Shown here in pieces: positions 1 through 10,656 of a stretch of 64,000 bases of DNA. Within the stretch, counting starts at the first letter, position 1. Every line of letters begins with the position of its first letter. The stretch lies in assembly GCF_034424645.1 (NCBI RefSeq), contig NZ_CP139969.1, positions 1,736,001-1,800,000 on the forward strand. The letters run 5' to 3'. Source of the DNA: Bordetella avium. GTDB taxonomy: Bacteria > Pseudomonadota > Gammaproteobacteria > Burkholderiales > Burkholderiaceae_B. Made by a program: the position numbers and the translations under genes. Under the pieces are notes generated by a model, which was given only the letters and a program-made list of their open reading frames with translations, was not told the origin of the DNA and searched no databases.

Positions 1-55
1 TTTGAATGATCCGCCCAGCCAGCGACTGAAAGATTTTCTACAGCACGTGGCCTGA
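1..55 (+). CDS. C-terminal end of an unidentified gene, possibly an ABC transporter ATPase (partial)
   Basis: An open frame enters from the left edge and stops at TGA 53-55. The visible residues end in SQRLKDFLQHVA. That pattern (Pro, Ser, Arg, then a Phe-Leu close to the stop) resembles the C-terminus of polar amino-acid ABC transporter ATP-binding subunits. Seventeen residues are too few to be sure. The gene converges on spoT. A short inverted repeat (GGCCT-GATA-AGGCC, about 49-62) lies in the 44-bp gap, but it has no T-tract. Confidence 0.35.
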   Translation, partial: LNDPPSQRLKDFLQHVA

Positions 56-99
56 TAAGGCCGGGGCGCCCGTCGCAGGGCAGGGTGTTTGGCGGAGCC

Positions 100-2370
100 T
101 CAACCTTTGACGCGAACGATTTTCTGCACCTGCGGTACGTGCCGGATAGCGCGTATGACCTGAGCCAGGTGCTTGCGGTTGTCGACCTGCACGGTGAGAT
201 GTAAGGCCACGGTGGAGACGGCGTCATCATGCATCGTGACGTGCACGATATTGGCGTCGGCGGCCGTGACTTCGGCGGCGATGCGCCCCAGCACGCCGCG
301 TTCGTTACGCGTGACGATGTCCAGGCGGGTGGGCAGATGCTTGGCGGTTTGCTTGTCCCAGGCGACCGTTACCCAGCGTTCGGGTTCGCGCAGCCGCTGG
401 CGCATGGCGACCGGGCAGTCTGCCGTATGCACGACCAAGCCATGGCCCAGTCTCATCCCGGCGATGATAGGATCGCCGGGCAGCGGCCCGCAGCAGGGTG
501 CCAATTGCACCGCCTGGCCTTCATTGCCTTGGATCAGGATAGGTGCGGCGCGGGCCGATGTGATTTCATCGACATCGGCCGCCGTGGTGGCGAGCAGGTC
601 ATTCTCGGGCGCGAAACGGCGCGCCACGACAGCGGCCAGGCGTTTGCCCAGGCCGATGTCGGCCAGGATTTCATCGCGTGAGCTGGCGCCGGTGCTGCGT
701 GCCAGCTTGCTCCAGGCAGGATCATCGGCCGCTGGCATGGGCATGTGTAATTCTTGCAGGGTCTGGGACAGCAGGCGCTCGCCAAAGGCGACCGATTCTT
801 CGTAACGGACGGTGCGCAGAAAGTGGCGGATTTCAGAGCGGGCGCGGCCGGTGCGCACGTAGTTGAGCCACTGCGCATTGGGGCGCGAGGCCGGCGAGGT
901 GATGATCTCGACCGTGTCGCCGCTGGCCAGCTCGGTGCGCAGCGGCACGAATTCGTTGTTGACCTTGGCAGCTACAGCCTGGTTGCCGATATCGGTATGG
1001 ATGGCATAGGCCAGATCGACCGGCGTGGCGCCTCGGGGCAGGGAAATGATTTTGCCGCGCGGGGTGAACACATAGACGGCGTCAGGGAAGAGATCCACCT
1101 TGACGTGTTCGAGGAACTCGCCCGAGTCGCCGGTTTGGCTTTGGATGTCGAGCAACGACTGCAACCATTGATGGGTGCGTTTTTGCAGATCATTGAGCGT
1201 CAGATCGGCGTCTTTGTACAGCCAGTGCGAGGCCACGCCTTCTTCGGCGATATGGTGCATGTCACGTGTGCGGACCTGGAACTCGACGGGGGTGCCGTAA
1301 GGGCCGACCAGCGTCGTGTGCAAGGACTGATAGCCGTTGATTTTTGGAATGGCGATGTAGTCTTTGAATTTGCCAGGAACGGGGCGGTATAGCTGATGCA
1401 GCGTGCCCAATGCCAGATAGCACTCCGGCAGCGTGTGCACCACCACGCGAAAGCCGTAGATATCCAGAACCTCGGAAAAGCTCTTTTTCTGGTCCGCCAT
1501 TTTGCGGTAGATGCCGTAGAGCGTTTTCTCGCGGCCGGAAACCTCGGCCTCGATGCCGGCGGCGGGCAGGGCGGCCCGCACGGCATCCTGAATTTTGCCG
1601 ATGACTTCGCGCCGATTGCCGCGCGCGGCCAGCACCGCCTTGTAAAGCACTTGATAGCGATTGGGGTGCATGGCTGCGAAGCACAGGTCTTGCAGCTCGC
1701 GAAACAGCAGGTTCAGACCCAGTCGGTGAGCAATGGGCGCGTAGATCTCGAGCGTTTCGCGGGCAATGCGCCGTCGCTTCTCGGCGCTGACCGCATCCAG
1801 CGTGCGCATATTGTGCAGACGGTCGGCCAGCTTGATGAGAATGACGCGCACGTCGCGCGCCATCGCCAGCAGCATTTTGCGGAAACTCTCGGCTTGCTGC
1901 TCCGCCTTGGTGGCGAAGTCCAGCCGCTCGAGTTTGGACAGACCGTCAACCAACTCCGCGACTTCGGGACTGAAGCGCTCGGCTAGCTCTTGTTTGCTGA
2001 CACCCTGGTCTTCGATGACATCGTGCAGCAGGGCCGCCGACAGGGCATGCACGTCCAGTTTCCAGCCTGCACAGATCTCGGTGACGGCAATGGGATGAGA
2101 AATATAGGGCTCGCCGGAAGCCCGGAACTGGCCCAAATGGGCCTGGTCTGCGAAGCGATAGGCTTCGCGCACACGCTCGACCTCTTTGGGGTCGAGATAG
2201 GTGCTGATGATTTCGGTCAGGGGGGCCAGCGATGCGATCGGAGGACTTTCCGGAGCACCGCCGCCGCCGTCGGCCAGCGTCTTTTTGCTGTTTCGCCGCC
2301 CTAGGCGAGACCCGGCTCGCAGCGCGGCGAGCAGACCCGAAGAGGCATACTTCAACCCGGGAAAAGCCAT
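100..2370 (-). CDS. spoT: Bifunctional (p)ppGpp synthetase/hydrolase SpoT
   Basis: SpoT makes and degrades the stringent-response alarmone (p)ppGpp in the cytoplasm. The 756-residue protein has the full RelA/SpoT layout. The HD hydrolase domain carries HDVIED at about residues 116-121. The synthetase domain contains GREKTLYGIYRKM and GKFKDYIAIPKINGYQSLHT, where the KFKD is close to the RFKD of bifunctional enzymes rather than the EFDD of RelA. A TGS domain (VYVFTPRGKIISLPRGATPV) follows, and a C-terminal ACT domain includes RNERGVLGRIA. The ATG at 2370 follows a GGGGAGG ribosome site. It lies 23 bp after rpoZ and is the last gene of the gmk-rpoZ-spoT run, the usual proteobacterial arrangement. 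The length is slightly above that of E. coli SpoT because of a Gly/Ser-rich N-terminal extension of about 45 residues. Confidence 0.97.
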   Translation of the reverse strand: MAFPGLKYASSGLLAALRAGSRLGRRNSKKTLADGGGGAPESPPIASLAPLTEIISTYLDPKEVERVREAYRFADQAHLGQFRASGEPYISHPIAVTEICAGWKLDVHALSAALLHDVIEDQGVSKQELAERFSPEVAELVDGLSKLERLDFATKAEQQAESFRKMLLAMARDVRVILIKLADRLHNMRTLDAVSAEKRRRIARETLEIYAPIAHRLGLNLLFRELQDLCFAAMHPNRYQVLYKAVLAARGNRREVIGKIQDAVRAALPAAGIEAEVSGREKTLYGIYRKMADQKKSFSEVLDIYGFRVVVHTLPECYLALGTLHQLYRPVPGKFKDYIAIPKINGYQSLHTTLVGPYGTPVEFQVRTRDMHHIAEEGVASHWLYKDADLTLNDLQKRTHQWLQSLLDIQSQTGDSGEFLEHVKVDLFPDAVYVFTPRGKIISLPRGATPVDLAYAIHTDIGNQAVAAKVNNEFVPLRTELASGDTVEIITSPASRPNAQWLNYVRTGRARSEIRHFLRTVRYEESVAFGERLLSQTLQELHMPMPAADDPAWSKLARSTGASSRDEILADIGLGKRLAAVVARRFAPENDLLATTAADVDEITSARAAPILIQGNEGQAVQLAPCCGPLPGDPIIAGMRLGHGLVVHTADCPVAMRQRLREPERWVTVAWDKQTAKHLPTRLDIVTRNERGVLGRIAAEVTAADANIVHVTMHDDAVSTVALHLTVQVDNRKHLAQVIRAIRHVPQVQKIVRVKG

Positions 2371-2393
2371 GCTAGCCGCCTCCCCGGCCCGAA

Positions 2394-2597
2394 TCAGGTC
2401 GGGACTTTACGGAGCATTTCCAGGCCGGTGAGGCCCGAGGCGATTTCGCGCAAGGCGGTCACGGTCGGCTTGTCCTTGCTGTCCAGGCGCGGGGCATGGC
2501 CCTGGGCCAGCTCGCGGGCGCGGTAGGTCGCGGCCAGCGTGAGCTTGAATCGGTTGGGGATCTGGTTCAGACAATCTTCGACAGTGATACGGGCCAT
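2394..2597 (-). CDS. rpoZ: DNA-directed RNA polymerase subunit omega
   Basis: The 67-residue protein starts [17 protein letters not shown] and contains the characteristic [13 protein letters not shown] helix of RpoZ. Omega helps RNA polymerase assembly by chaperoning beta-prime and forms part of a ppGpp-binding site, which fits its place between gmk and spoT. It lies 31 bp after gmk and 23 bp before spoT on the same strand, so all three are probably co-transcribed. It is shorter than E. coli omega (91 residues) at the C-terminus, as is common in Burkholderiales. Confidence 0.96.
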   Translation of the reverse strand: MARITVEDCLNQIPNRFKLTLAATYRARELAQGHAPRLDSKDKPTVTALREIASGLTGLEMLRKVPT

Positions 2598-2628
2598 GGA
2601 GAAATACCTGGGTGCGAAAAGAGGGGGT

Positions 2629-4167
<1,539 letters not shown>

Positions 4168-4220
4168 TCCCAGGGGGCGAAACCGCCCGACGGGCGGCTT
4201 CGCGTCTTGCTGCGTAGGAC

Positions 4221-4799
4221 TTAGCGCAGGTGCGCCAGCATTTGGGTGGGAGCGTCTTTGAGATAGCTGCGGGCGCCGACATAGCGTTTGGCCCAGTAGC
4301 GATTATCGAGTTTGTCGATGCGGACATGCGAGCCGCGCGAGGGAGCGTGGACAAACTGGTTACGTCCGATATAGATGCCGACGTGCGAGGTGACGCCGCG
4401 CCGGTGCGTCGCGAAAAACACCAGATCGCCAGGACGCAACTGCTGGCGGCTCACACTATGGCCCGATTGGCGCTGGGCGCGTGAGGTGCGCGGCAGGTCG
4501 ATGCCGGCCGTTTCGCGGAACACGAAGAGCGCCAGGCCGCTGCAGTCGAAGCCATCGAGGTCATCGCCGCCCCAGATATAGGGCGTGCCGATCTTGGCGA
4601 GACCGGCCTGCACGATGCGGTCGCGCAGTGTGGGCACGGTGGGCTCGTTGCTGAGGCGCAGCCCTTGAAGGCTGCCCATCGCAATGGGCGGTAGTGAAGC
4701 TTGCGCCGCACCGAAAAAACAGAGCGCCAGTAATGGGGCGCAGAAAATCGAGAATAGGGTGGGTCTGAGTCGGCGTACTTTTCGCGTAGATGGAGTCAT
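4221..4799 (-). CDS. C40 family (NlpC/P60) peptidase, secreted
   Basis: NlpC/P60 enzymes cut peptide cross-links or stems of peptidoglycan. The 192-residue protein starts with a basic stretch and the hydrophobic segment LFSIFCAPLLALCFFGAAQA, a good Sec signal peptide. The C-terminal domain has the catalytic Cys in GFDCSGLALFVF, the catalytic His in SHVGIYIG, and a further polar residue in NQFVHAPS. The first in-frame start is a TTG at 4820, but the ATG at 4799 places the basic region directly before the signal helix, so I use it. It probably acts in the periplasm in cell-wall turnover. It converges on the dehydrogenase and diverges from amn. Confidence 0.9.
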   Translation of the reverse strand: MTPSTRKVRRLRPTLFSIFCAPLLALCFFGAAQASLPPIAMGSLQGLRLSNEPTVPTLRDRIVQAGLAKIGTPYIWGGDDLDGFDCSGLALFVFRETAGIDLPRTSRAQRQSGHSVSRQQLRPGDLVFFATHRRGVTSHVGIYIGRNQFVHAPSRGSHVRIDKLDNRYWAKRYVGARSYLKDAPTQMLAHLR

Positions 4800-4913
4800 G
4801 CGGGCACTTTCGGACAGCAAAGTGTGGGCGGATGGCTTCAGGAACGGCTAGCAGTTCCTGGCGTTAAGCCGATGGCAAAAGCGCAACCTTACCAGCGGGA
4901 GGGATAATAGGTT

Positions 4914-4930
4914 ATGAAATAGTGTTTCAT
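4914..4930. promoter_or_regulatory. AT-rich inverted repeat between the NlpC/P60 gene and amn
   Basis: ATGAAA-TAGTG-TTTCAT is a perfect 6-bp inverted repeat followed by TATATTTT, in the 235-bp divergent promoter region. It could be an operator or a small hairpin. No gene on the plus strand lies just upstream that would need a terminator. Confidence 0.3.
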
Positions 4931-5034
4931 TATATTTTCCATCTTTCAGCGAGAATCTAGGCTTGCAATATGGCCTACAGGCCGATGCGGCATAATCGGC
5001 GCAGCGTGCCGCCTTGGCCGCGCAGGAAAATCAG

Positions 5035-6525
5035 ATGAGCGCAGTGTATTCAGCAGCCACTCTTTACCGGCCGGACCCCGTGCCCTTCGAGCGTTTCGAC
5101 GATGCGCAAGCGGCGGTCGAGCGCCTGACCCAGATTTATGACCGCAATACGGACTTTTTGCGTCAGGCCTTTCGGGATGTCTTGCATGGACGTGATCTGG
5201 ACGGCCGTGTGCGCGCGTATTACCCCGCCGTGCGGATTTCGGTGCAGACCTATGATCCCATCGATTCACGTCTGTCTTATGGACATGTCGCCGAACCGGG
5301 CCGTTATCAGACCACCATCACACAGCCGGCCCTGTTTACGGACTATCTGATCGAGCAAATCGGGCTTTTATTGCAGAACCACGGGGTGCCCGTGGAGGTC
5401 GGCGAATCGGACATGCCGATTCCCTTGCATTTTGCATTTCCGGAAGGAACCTATGTCGAGGGTGAGCATCTGGAAAGCCTGAAGCGGCCGCTGCGAGATC
5501 TGTTCGATGTGCCTGATCTTGCCGTCACGGACGACGCCATCGTCAATGGTTCCTGGCGGGGCCGCGATGGCGAGCCGAATCCGCTTGCGCCGTTCACGGC
5601 CACGCGGGTCGATTACTCGCTGCATCGCTTGCAGCACTATTCGGCCACCGCGCCTTCGCACTTTCAGAATTTCGTGTTGTTCACGAATTATCAGTTTTAT
5701 GTCGATGAATTTTGCGCCCGGGCCCGCGCGCTGATGGCCCAGGGCGGCGGTGATTACGATGCGCTGGTCGAGCCGGGTAACCGCATCACCCGGCGGGGTG
5801 AAGTGGCCGCGCCGCCCGATCCCTCGCAGCGTTTGCCGCAAATGCCGGCCTATCATTTGATCCGACCGAATCATTCGGGCATCACCTTGGTGAACATTGG
5901 GGTAGGACCCTCGAACGCCAAGACGATTACCGACCATATCGCCGTGCTGCGCCCGCATGCCTGGCTGATGTTGGGTCATTGCGCTGGCCTGCGCGATTCG
6001 CAGCGTCTGGGCGATTATGTGTTGGCGCATGGCTATGTGCGCGATGACCATGTGTTGGATGCCGATTTGCCCACCTGGGTGCCGGTGCCGGCGCTGGCGG
6101 AGGTGCAGGTGGCGCTAGAGCAGGCCGTTCAGGAGGTGGCCGGGCTGTCGGGCTGGGATCTGAAACGCATTATGCGCACCGGGACGGTGGCCACGATAGA
6201 CAACCGCAATTGGGAGTTGCGCGACCAGGGCGAGCTGGTGCAGCGCTTCGCGCAGTCGCGTGCGATTGCGCTGGACATGGAGTCGGCCACGATCGCGGCG
6301 AATGGCTTCCGTTTCCGGGTGCCCTATGGCACGCTGTTGTGCGTGTCCGATAAGCCCTTGCATGGCGAACTCAAGCTGCCGTGCATGGCCAGCGCCTTTT
6401 ATCGCCGTCAGGTGAATCAGCATCTGGAGATCGGAATCAAAGCGCTGGAGTTATTGCGTGAGATGGCGCCCGAACGCTTGCATTCGCGCAAGCTGCGCTC
6501 GTTCACGGAAACGGCGTTTCAATAG
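5035..6525 (+). CDS. amn: AMP nucleosidase
   Basis: AMP nucleosidase hydrolyses AMP to adenine and ribose 5-phosphate and helps set the adenylate pool. The 496-residue protein matches the family in length (about 480-500). It has the N-terminal regulatory domain (YDPIDSRLSYGHVAEPG) and the C-terminal nucleoside phosphorylase-like catalytic domain, with GPSNAKTITDHIAVLRPHAW, MLGHCAGLR, and ALDMESATIAANGFRFRVPY, where the acidic residue of the purine pocket lies. The start at 5035 follows AGGA by 7 nt; the upstream TTG at 5014 has no ribosome site. It is transcribed alone, with 68 bp before the next gene. Confidence 0.95.
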   Translation: MSAVYSAATLYRPDPVPFERFDDAQAAVERLTQIYDRNTDFLRQAFRDVLHGRDLDGRVRAYYPAVRISVQTYDPIDSRLSYGHVAEPGRYQTTITQPALFTDYLIEQIGLLLQNHGVPVEVGESDMPIPLHFAFPEGTYVEGEHLESLKRPLRDLFDVPDLAVTDDAIVNGSWRGRDGEPNPLAPFTATRVDYSLHRLQHYSATAPSHFQNFVLFTNYQFYVDEFCARARALMAQGGGDYDALVEPGNRITRRGEVAAPPDPSQRLPQMPAYHLIRPNHSGITLVNIGVGPSNAKTITDHIAVLRPHAWLMLGHCAGLRDSQRLGDYVLAHGYVRDDHVLDADLPTWVPVPALAEVQVALEQAVQEVAGLSGWDLKRIMRTGTVATIDNRNWELRDQGELVQRFAQSRAIALDMESATIAANGFRFRVPYGTLLCVSDKPLHGELKLPCMASAFYRRQVNQHLEIGIKALELLREMAPERLHSRKLRSFTETAFQ

Positions 6526-6593
6526 GCTGTCTATGTCGGCGTAATAATCGAAGACCATACTCCGGCTTCTGTACTCAATCCGGGAAGAGGGAT

Positions 6594-7859
6594 ATGTTCG
6601 TGTTGCGCTCTGGAATTCGCTATCGCCGCGCTTTGGCCGCGTTCGCCGTTTTGGCCTTGCCCCTCGCGCTGGCCGCCTGCGGTGGCGGGGATCATGAGGA
6701 TGATAAGCCGGCGGCCGCCTCTTCCGGGCGTAATAGCGCTTATCTGGCAGCCCAGGCCGGCGACGTGATCGGCGTGCGTATCGAGGAGCTGAACCCGACG
6801 CAGGGCGCGATCGGTTACGACCAGATCTATTACAAGCTGGGCCGCTGGCAGGGCGACTTCAGCCGTCCGACCTGGCCTCGGAACTCGATGCCGTACCTGG
6901 ATTATCTGAATCGCACCATCGGCAAGAAATTTGACGACTATTGCGAAGATACCGGACGCAGCGCCCGTGCCCAGCCTTTTGCCTCTGTTCAGGAGGCGGA
7001 GCGTGCGCGGCTGGATGATCCGTCTACATTCACCTGCCTGGATGAGCCCGGCGCCCATCCCGAGGCGCTGAAAACCGTGGTGGTGGGTTGGGACGGCAAT
7101 CTTTATCTGACGGATGGCCACCATTCTTTCTCGGCGCTGCGCGAGATCGCTGACGGCGGCCCCAAGCTGAAGGTCTGGGTCAAGGTGGACGCCAATTACA
7201 GCCATATCCCGACGCGCGAGGCCTTCTGGCAACGCCTGGTTGACGAGCGCAAGGCCTGGCTGCGCGATGGCGATAATCAGCCCATCACGGTAGACCAGTT
7301 ACCCAAACGGCTAGGGCTGGCCCATGCTGAAGAGCCGGGTGGCATGCAGGATGATCCGTATCGCTCGCTGGTCTATTTCACCCGCGATGTGGCGTACTCC
7401 AATGGCGGACTGCCGGAGTTTGCCGAGTTTCTTTGGGGGGATTGGCTGCGTCGGCAGACCGCCAATGGCAGCCTTGCGCCGCTGTCTAACTACAAGACCG
7501 GCCCGTCCGCGCCGCTTGCCAGCGTGCTGGCGGAGAGCACACTGAAAAAAGACCTGAGCGTGGCGGGCAGCAATGATAGTTATGCGGCCTTGGTGCGGGA
7601 CGCCGCCCTGCGCATGAATACGCTGGCCGGTGGCGATGCCGTGTTCGGCGATACGACGGCTCGGCAATTAGGCCATTTCACGCTCTTGGCGGGGCAGGAG
7701 GCCGGCACGCCGACCAAGGCGGCACGCGATGCGTTGGAGGAGCTGCCGCGCATGGACGTCAAGAGCGATGGTTCGCCGCGCACGGGCGGCAAACTGCGCT
7801 ATTCGGCGAGCTACCGCCATTGCGGCAAGCCGGCGCCTGGCACTTGCTGGGGATGGTGA
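6594..7859 (+). CDS. ParB-like nuclease domain lipoprotein
   Basis: The 421-residue protein has a lipoprotein signal: basic N-terminus, Ala/Leu-rich core and the lipobox LAAC with Cys29, followed by GGGDHEDDKP. It should therefore be lipid-anchored outside the cytoplasm. The mature part resembles the ParB-like family Pfam ParBc_2, with IEELNPTQGAIGYDQI near the N-terminus and the DGHHSFSAL box at about residues 175-183. Members of that family are annotated as putative nucleases, but no activity is established from sequence here, and an exported ParB-like protein is unlikely to act in chromosome segregation. It is preceded by amn on the same strand and followed by a 252-bp gap. No ortholog function is recognised. 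Confidence 0.72.
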   Translation: MFVLRSGIRYRRALAAFAVLALPLALAACGGGDHEDDKPAAASSGRNSAYLAAQAGDVIGVRIEELNPTQGAIGYDQIYYKLGRWQGDFSRPTWPRNSMPYLDYLNRTIGKKFDDYCEDTGRSARAQPFASVQEAERARLDDPSTFTCLDEPGAHPEALKTVVVGWDGNLYLTDGHHSFSALREIADGGPKLKVWVKVDANYSHIPTREAFWQRLVDERKAWLRDGDNQPITVDQLPKRLGLAHAEEPGGMQDDPYRSLVYFTRDVAYSNGGLPEFAEFLWGDWLRRQTANGSLAPLSNYKTGPSAPLASVLAESTLKKDLSVAGSNDSYAALVRDAALRMNTLAGGDAVFGDTTARQLGHFTLLAGQEAGTPTKAARDALEELPRMDVKSDGSPRTGGKLRYSASYRHCGKPAPGTCWGW

Positions 7860-7948
7860 CGCGCGGCCGCCTTGAGCTTGCGCGGCGGGGCTTGGCCTCC
7901 CGTTTTTGACCAGGAAAGGCCGGCGCCACGGCCTGTCGGATATATGGA

Positions 7949-7967
7949 ATTATTACGTTGTAATAAT
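7949..7967. promoter_or_regulatory. Perfect 8-bp palindrome upstream of the response regulator
   Basis: ATTATTAC-GTT-GTAATAAT is a perfect inverted repeat in an AT-rich part of the 252-bp gap before the two-component genes. Its core TTATTACGTT occurs again at 10657-10666 upstream of the sapC-like gene. This suggests an operator recognised by the neighbouring NarL-type regulator (inference). Confidence 0.45.
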
Positions 7968-8111
7968 ATTGCGAGGAAACGGCGCCTATAGGTCTTGGTA
8001 GAAGTACTGTGAAAGGATATGCAAGACTATGAGCGTATGAGATGCAAATAGGGATGTAAGTCCCCTAATTTGGCATAATCTTAATAGTTTGTCGCAGTCA
8101 TCCCCGCCGAT

Positions 8112-8789
8112 ATGTCCTTTCAGCTTCCCGTTCTTGACTCGTTGCTGCGCGCTCCCGTCTTGCTGATCGAGGACGAGCCCTTGCTTTGTAAGCGTTTGGA
8201 GCAAGTGTTGCTGCGCCTGGGCTATGCCCCGTCCGCGCTGAGGTTCGCGGGTTCGCTGGCGCAGGCGCGCACCGAGTTGGCACGGCAAACGGTCGCCCTG
8301 GCGCTGGTCGATCTAGGTTTGCCTGATGGCAGCGGTGTGGATCTGATTGCCGAGATGCGCGCTGCCGATTCCGAGATGGCGATTTTGGTGATTTCCGGCT
8401 GGACTTCGGAAGAGGCGATCCTGGCGGCTTTGCGCGCCGGCGCCTGTGGCTATGTGCTCAAAGAGCGTGATGATCTGGAGGTGAGTATCGCCATCCGCAG
8501 CGTGCTGAGCGGTGGAGCGCCCATCGATCCCTTCCTGGCGCGGCGCCTCTTGCATGAGTTCCGTATTCCGCTGGTGGGACAAGCCGACAATACGGGGCCG
8601 CTGAGCCCGCGCGAGGCGCAAATTTTGCGTCTGGTGGCGTCGGGCCTGGGCAATCGCGAGATCGCGGAGCAATTGCATTTGTCGCGTTATACGGTCGAGC
8701 GCCACGTCAAGCACGTCTACCGCAAACTGCTTGTGTCTTCCCGAACCCAGGCGATTCATGCCGCAAGGGTGCGCGGGCTGCTGGATTGA
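8112..8789 (+). CDS. NarL/LuxR-type response regulator
   Basis: This 225-residue DNA-binding response regulator has a receiver domain (about 15-130) with the acidic pair in LIEDEP, the phospho-acceptor Asp67 in ALVDLGLPDG and the conserved Lys in GYVLKERD. A LuxR-type helix-turn-helix follows (about 155-220) with SPREAQILRLVASGLGNREI and SRYTVERHVKHVYRKL. It would be phosphorylated by the histidine kinase encoded next: the stop TGA overlaps the TTG start of the kinase (TTGA, 8786-8789), so translation is coupled. The likely target is the export operon starting at 10872, by proximity and by the shared upstream 10-mer. No clear Shine-Dalgarno sequence precedes ATG 8112. Confidence 0.9.
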   Translation: MSFQLPVLDSLLRAPVLLIEDEPLLCKRLEQVLLRLGYAPSALRFAGSLAQARTELARQTVALALVDLGLPDGSGVDLIAEMRAADSEMAILVISGWTSEEAILAALRAGACGYVLKERDDLEVSIAIRSVLSGGAPIDPFLARRLLHEFRIPLVGQADNTGPLSPREAQILRLVASGLGNREIAEQLHLSRYTVERHVKHVYRKLLVSSRTQAIHAARVRGLLD

Positions 8790-10627
8790 AAACGCTGCTG
8801 GCGTTGTGCTGTCTGCTGAGTTGCCTGGTGTCGGCCCGGGTGTTGGCGGCTTCCGAGTGTAGTGCAGACATCCTGCGGGTAGCAGCCGCGCAGGCCGCCG
8901 AGGGTCAGATGCCCAGCCAGCTACAGACCTGGCAAACCGTGACCCTGCCCGATGCGTGGCGTAGCCGCTGGCCGGATTATCGCGGCAGTGTGTGGTACCG
9001 CATCGAATGGCAATCGCATTGTGGGGCGGCGCTGGGGCTGTTGCTGCCTGCAATCAAGATGGCGGGCGAGGTCTACAGCAACGACGACCTGCTTTGGCGC
9101 GACGCGAGCCTGGTCGAGCCCTTGTCGCGTAGCTGGAATATGCCGCGGTATTGGGTATTGCCCGCCTCCTCGCTGCATAAGGGTGTCAATACCCTGTGGG
9201 TGAGGGTGGTCGGGCGCGCGGACTTCGGTGCAGGGTTGGGGCCAGTGCATATCGGGCCGGCAGCGCAGATCCAGGCTTTGTACGATGACACATTCTGGCG
9301 CCAACGCAGCCGCTATATTCTGAATTTGGTGGTGTCGCTGTCGCTGAGCGGCCTGTTTTTCTGCGTCTGGGTCGTGCGGCGCTCTCAGCGCGACTATGGC
9401 TGGTACGCCTTTTGCACCCTGTGCTGGGCGCTGTTTGTGGCCAATGTGTTGATGACGTCGCCCTGGCCTTTCGCAGATTCTGCGATGGCGCTGCGAGCCA
9501 ACACCATGGCCCTCGTGTTGTACGTCGCCGGTTTTTGCATGTTCACCTGGCGTTTCGGCGGCCAATCCTTGCCCCGCATCGAACGCGCTCTCTGGGCCTG
9601 TAACCTGGGGCTTTTGGCCTTGTTGGCCCTGGCGCCGGACGCTTATCTGGTCCCGGCCGTAGTCGCCAGCGTGGTCCTGCCTTCCTTCGTGTTCTTTGCC
9701 AACTGTATTCAGTTTCCCTTTCATGCCTGGAAAACCCGCGAACCTGATCATCTGATCATGGCCGCCTGTTTGCTGGTGTTTCTGGTGGCGGGTGTGCATG
9801 ATTTTCTGTCCGCGTTCGGCTTGATCCAGACCGATACGGTTTACACCCCCTTCACCAGCATTGCGGCGACACTGTCGATGGCGGCCGTGTTGGGGATGCG
9901 TATCTCTCGCAATATCTCCAAGGTCGAGCGGTTTAACCAGGAGTTGGCGCAGAGCGTGCAACAGGCTCGCGCCGAGCTGCGCGCTTCGCTGGCCCTGGAG
10001 CATTCGCTGGCCTTGGCCAATGCCCGTCTACAAGATCGTTTGCAATTGGCCCATGACTTGCATGACGGGCCGGGCGGATCGGTGGTCCGCATGATGGCCC
10101 TGGTGGAGCAGACCGACGAGCCTTTGCGTAGCCAGCAGGTGCTCTCCATTTTGAGGCAGATCCGGGATGATTTGCGGCAAACCATAGATAGCGGGGCCAG
10201 TGAAGACATGCCGGTGCCCGCATCGCCCGGGGAGTGGATTGCGCCCCTGCGACACCGCTTCACGGTGCTCTTCGAGGCCTTGGATATTGCCGTGTCCTGG
10301 GAGATTGCCTCAGCCTGGGCACAGCGGCCGGACGCAAAACAATGCCTGGCCTTGACCCGCTTGCTCGAAGAGTCCCTGACCAATGTGGTCAAACACAGCC
10401 AGGCAAACAAGGTGAAAGTGGTGTTGCGGCATACGGCCGAGCAGGGTCTGATGTTGAGTGTGGAAGACGATGGCGTCGGCTTTGATGTGCAGGCCGTGTT
10501 GCAGTCTGGGCTGAGCGTGGGCATGCGCAGTATGCAGGCCCGTATCGCCCGCGTGGGCGGATTTTTGGAGCTGGCTTCGCGACCCGGACATACCCTGCTG
10601 ACGGCAAGCCTACCCCCTGTGCGCTGA
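8786..10627 (+). CDS. Sensor histidine kinase with extracytoplasmic jelly-roll-like domain and 7TM region
   Basis: This is a 613-residue membrane kinase, the partner of the preceding regulator. The TTG start overlaps the upstream stop and gives a good signal peptide (LLALCCLLSCLVSARVLA). Residues about 35-180 form an extracytoplasmic domain (WYRIEWQSHCG, RYWVLPASSLHKGVNTLWVR) that resembles the carbohydrate-binding-like jelly rolls of 7TMR-DISM receptors. About seven hydrophobic helices follow (180-375), then a coiled linker. The HisKA_3 dimer domain has the phospho-acceptor His426 in AHDLHDGPGGS. The HATPase domain has the N-box ESLTNVVKHSQANKV and the G-box EDDGVGFDV. The ligand is unknown; a sugar or envelope component is a guess from the sensor fold. 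Confidence 0.88.
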   Translation: MKTLLALCCLLSCLVSARVLAASECSADILRVAAAQAAEGQMPSQLQTWQTVTLPDAWRSRWPDYRGSVWYRIEWQSHCGAALGLLLPAIKMAGEVYSNDDLLWRDASLVEPLSRSWNMPRYWVLPASSLHKGVNTLWVRVVGRADFGAGLGPVHIGPAAQIQALYDDTFWRQRSRYILNLVVSLSLSGLFFCVWVVRRSQRDYGWYAFCTLCWALFVANVLMTSPWPFADSAMALRANTMALVLYVAGFCMFTWRFGGQSLPRIERALWACNLGLLALLALAPDAYLVPAVVASVVLPSFVFFANCIQFPFHAWKTREPDHLIMAACLLVFLVAGVHDFLSAFGLIQTDTVYTPFTSIAATLSMAAVLGMRISRNISKVERFNQELAQSVQQARAELRASLALEHSLALANARLQDRLQLAHDLHDGPGGSVVRMMALVEQTDEPLRSQQVLSILRQIRDDLRQTIDSGASEDMPVPASPGEWIAPLRHRFTVLFEALDIAVSWEIASAWAQRPDAKQCLALTRLLEESLTNVVKHSQANKVKVVLRHTAEQGLMLSVEDDGVGFDVQAVLQSGLSVGMRSMQARIARVGGFLELASRPGHTLLTASLPPVR

Positions 10628-10656
10628 AAATTTCAAATATGCCGGTAAGTGTCTAG

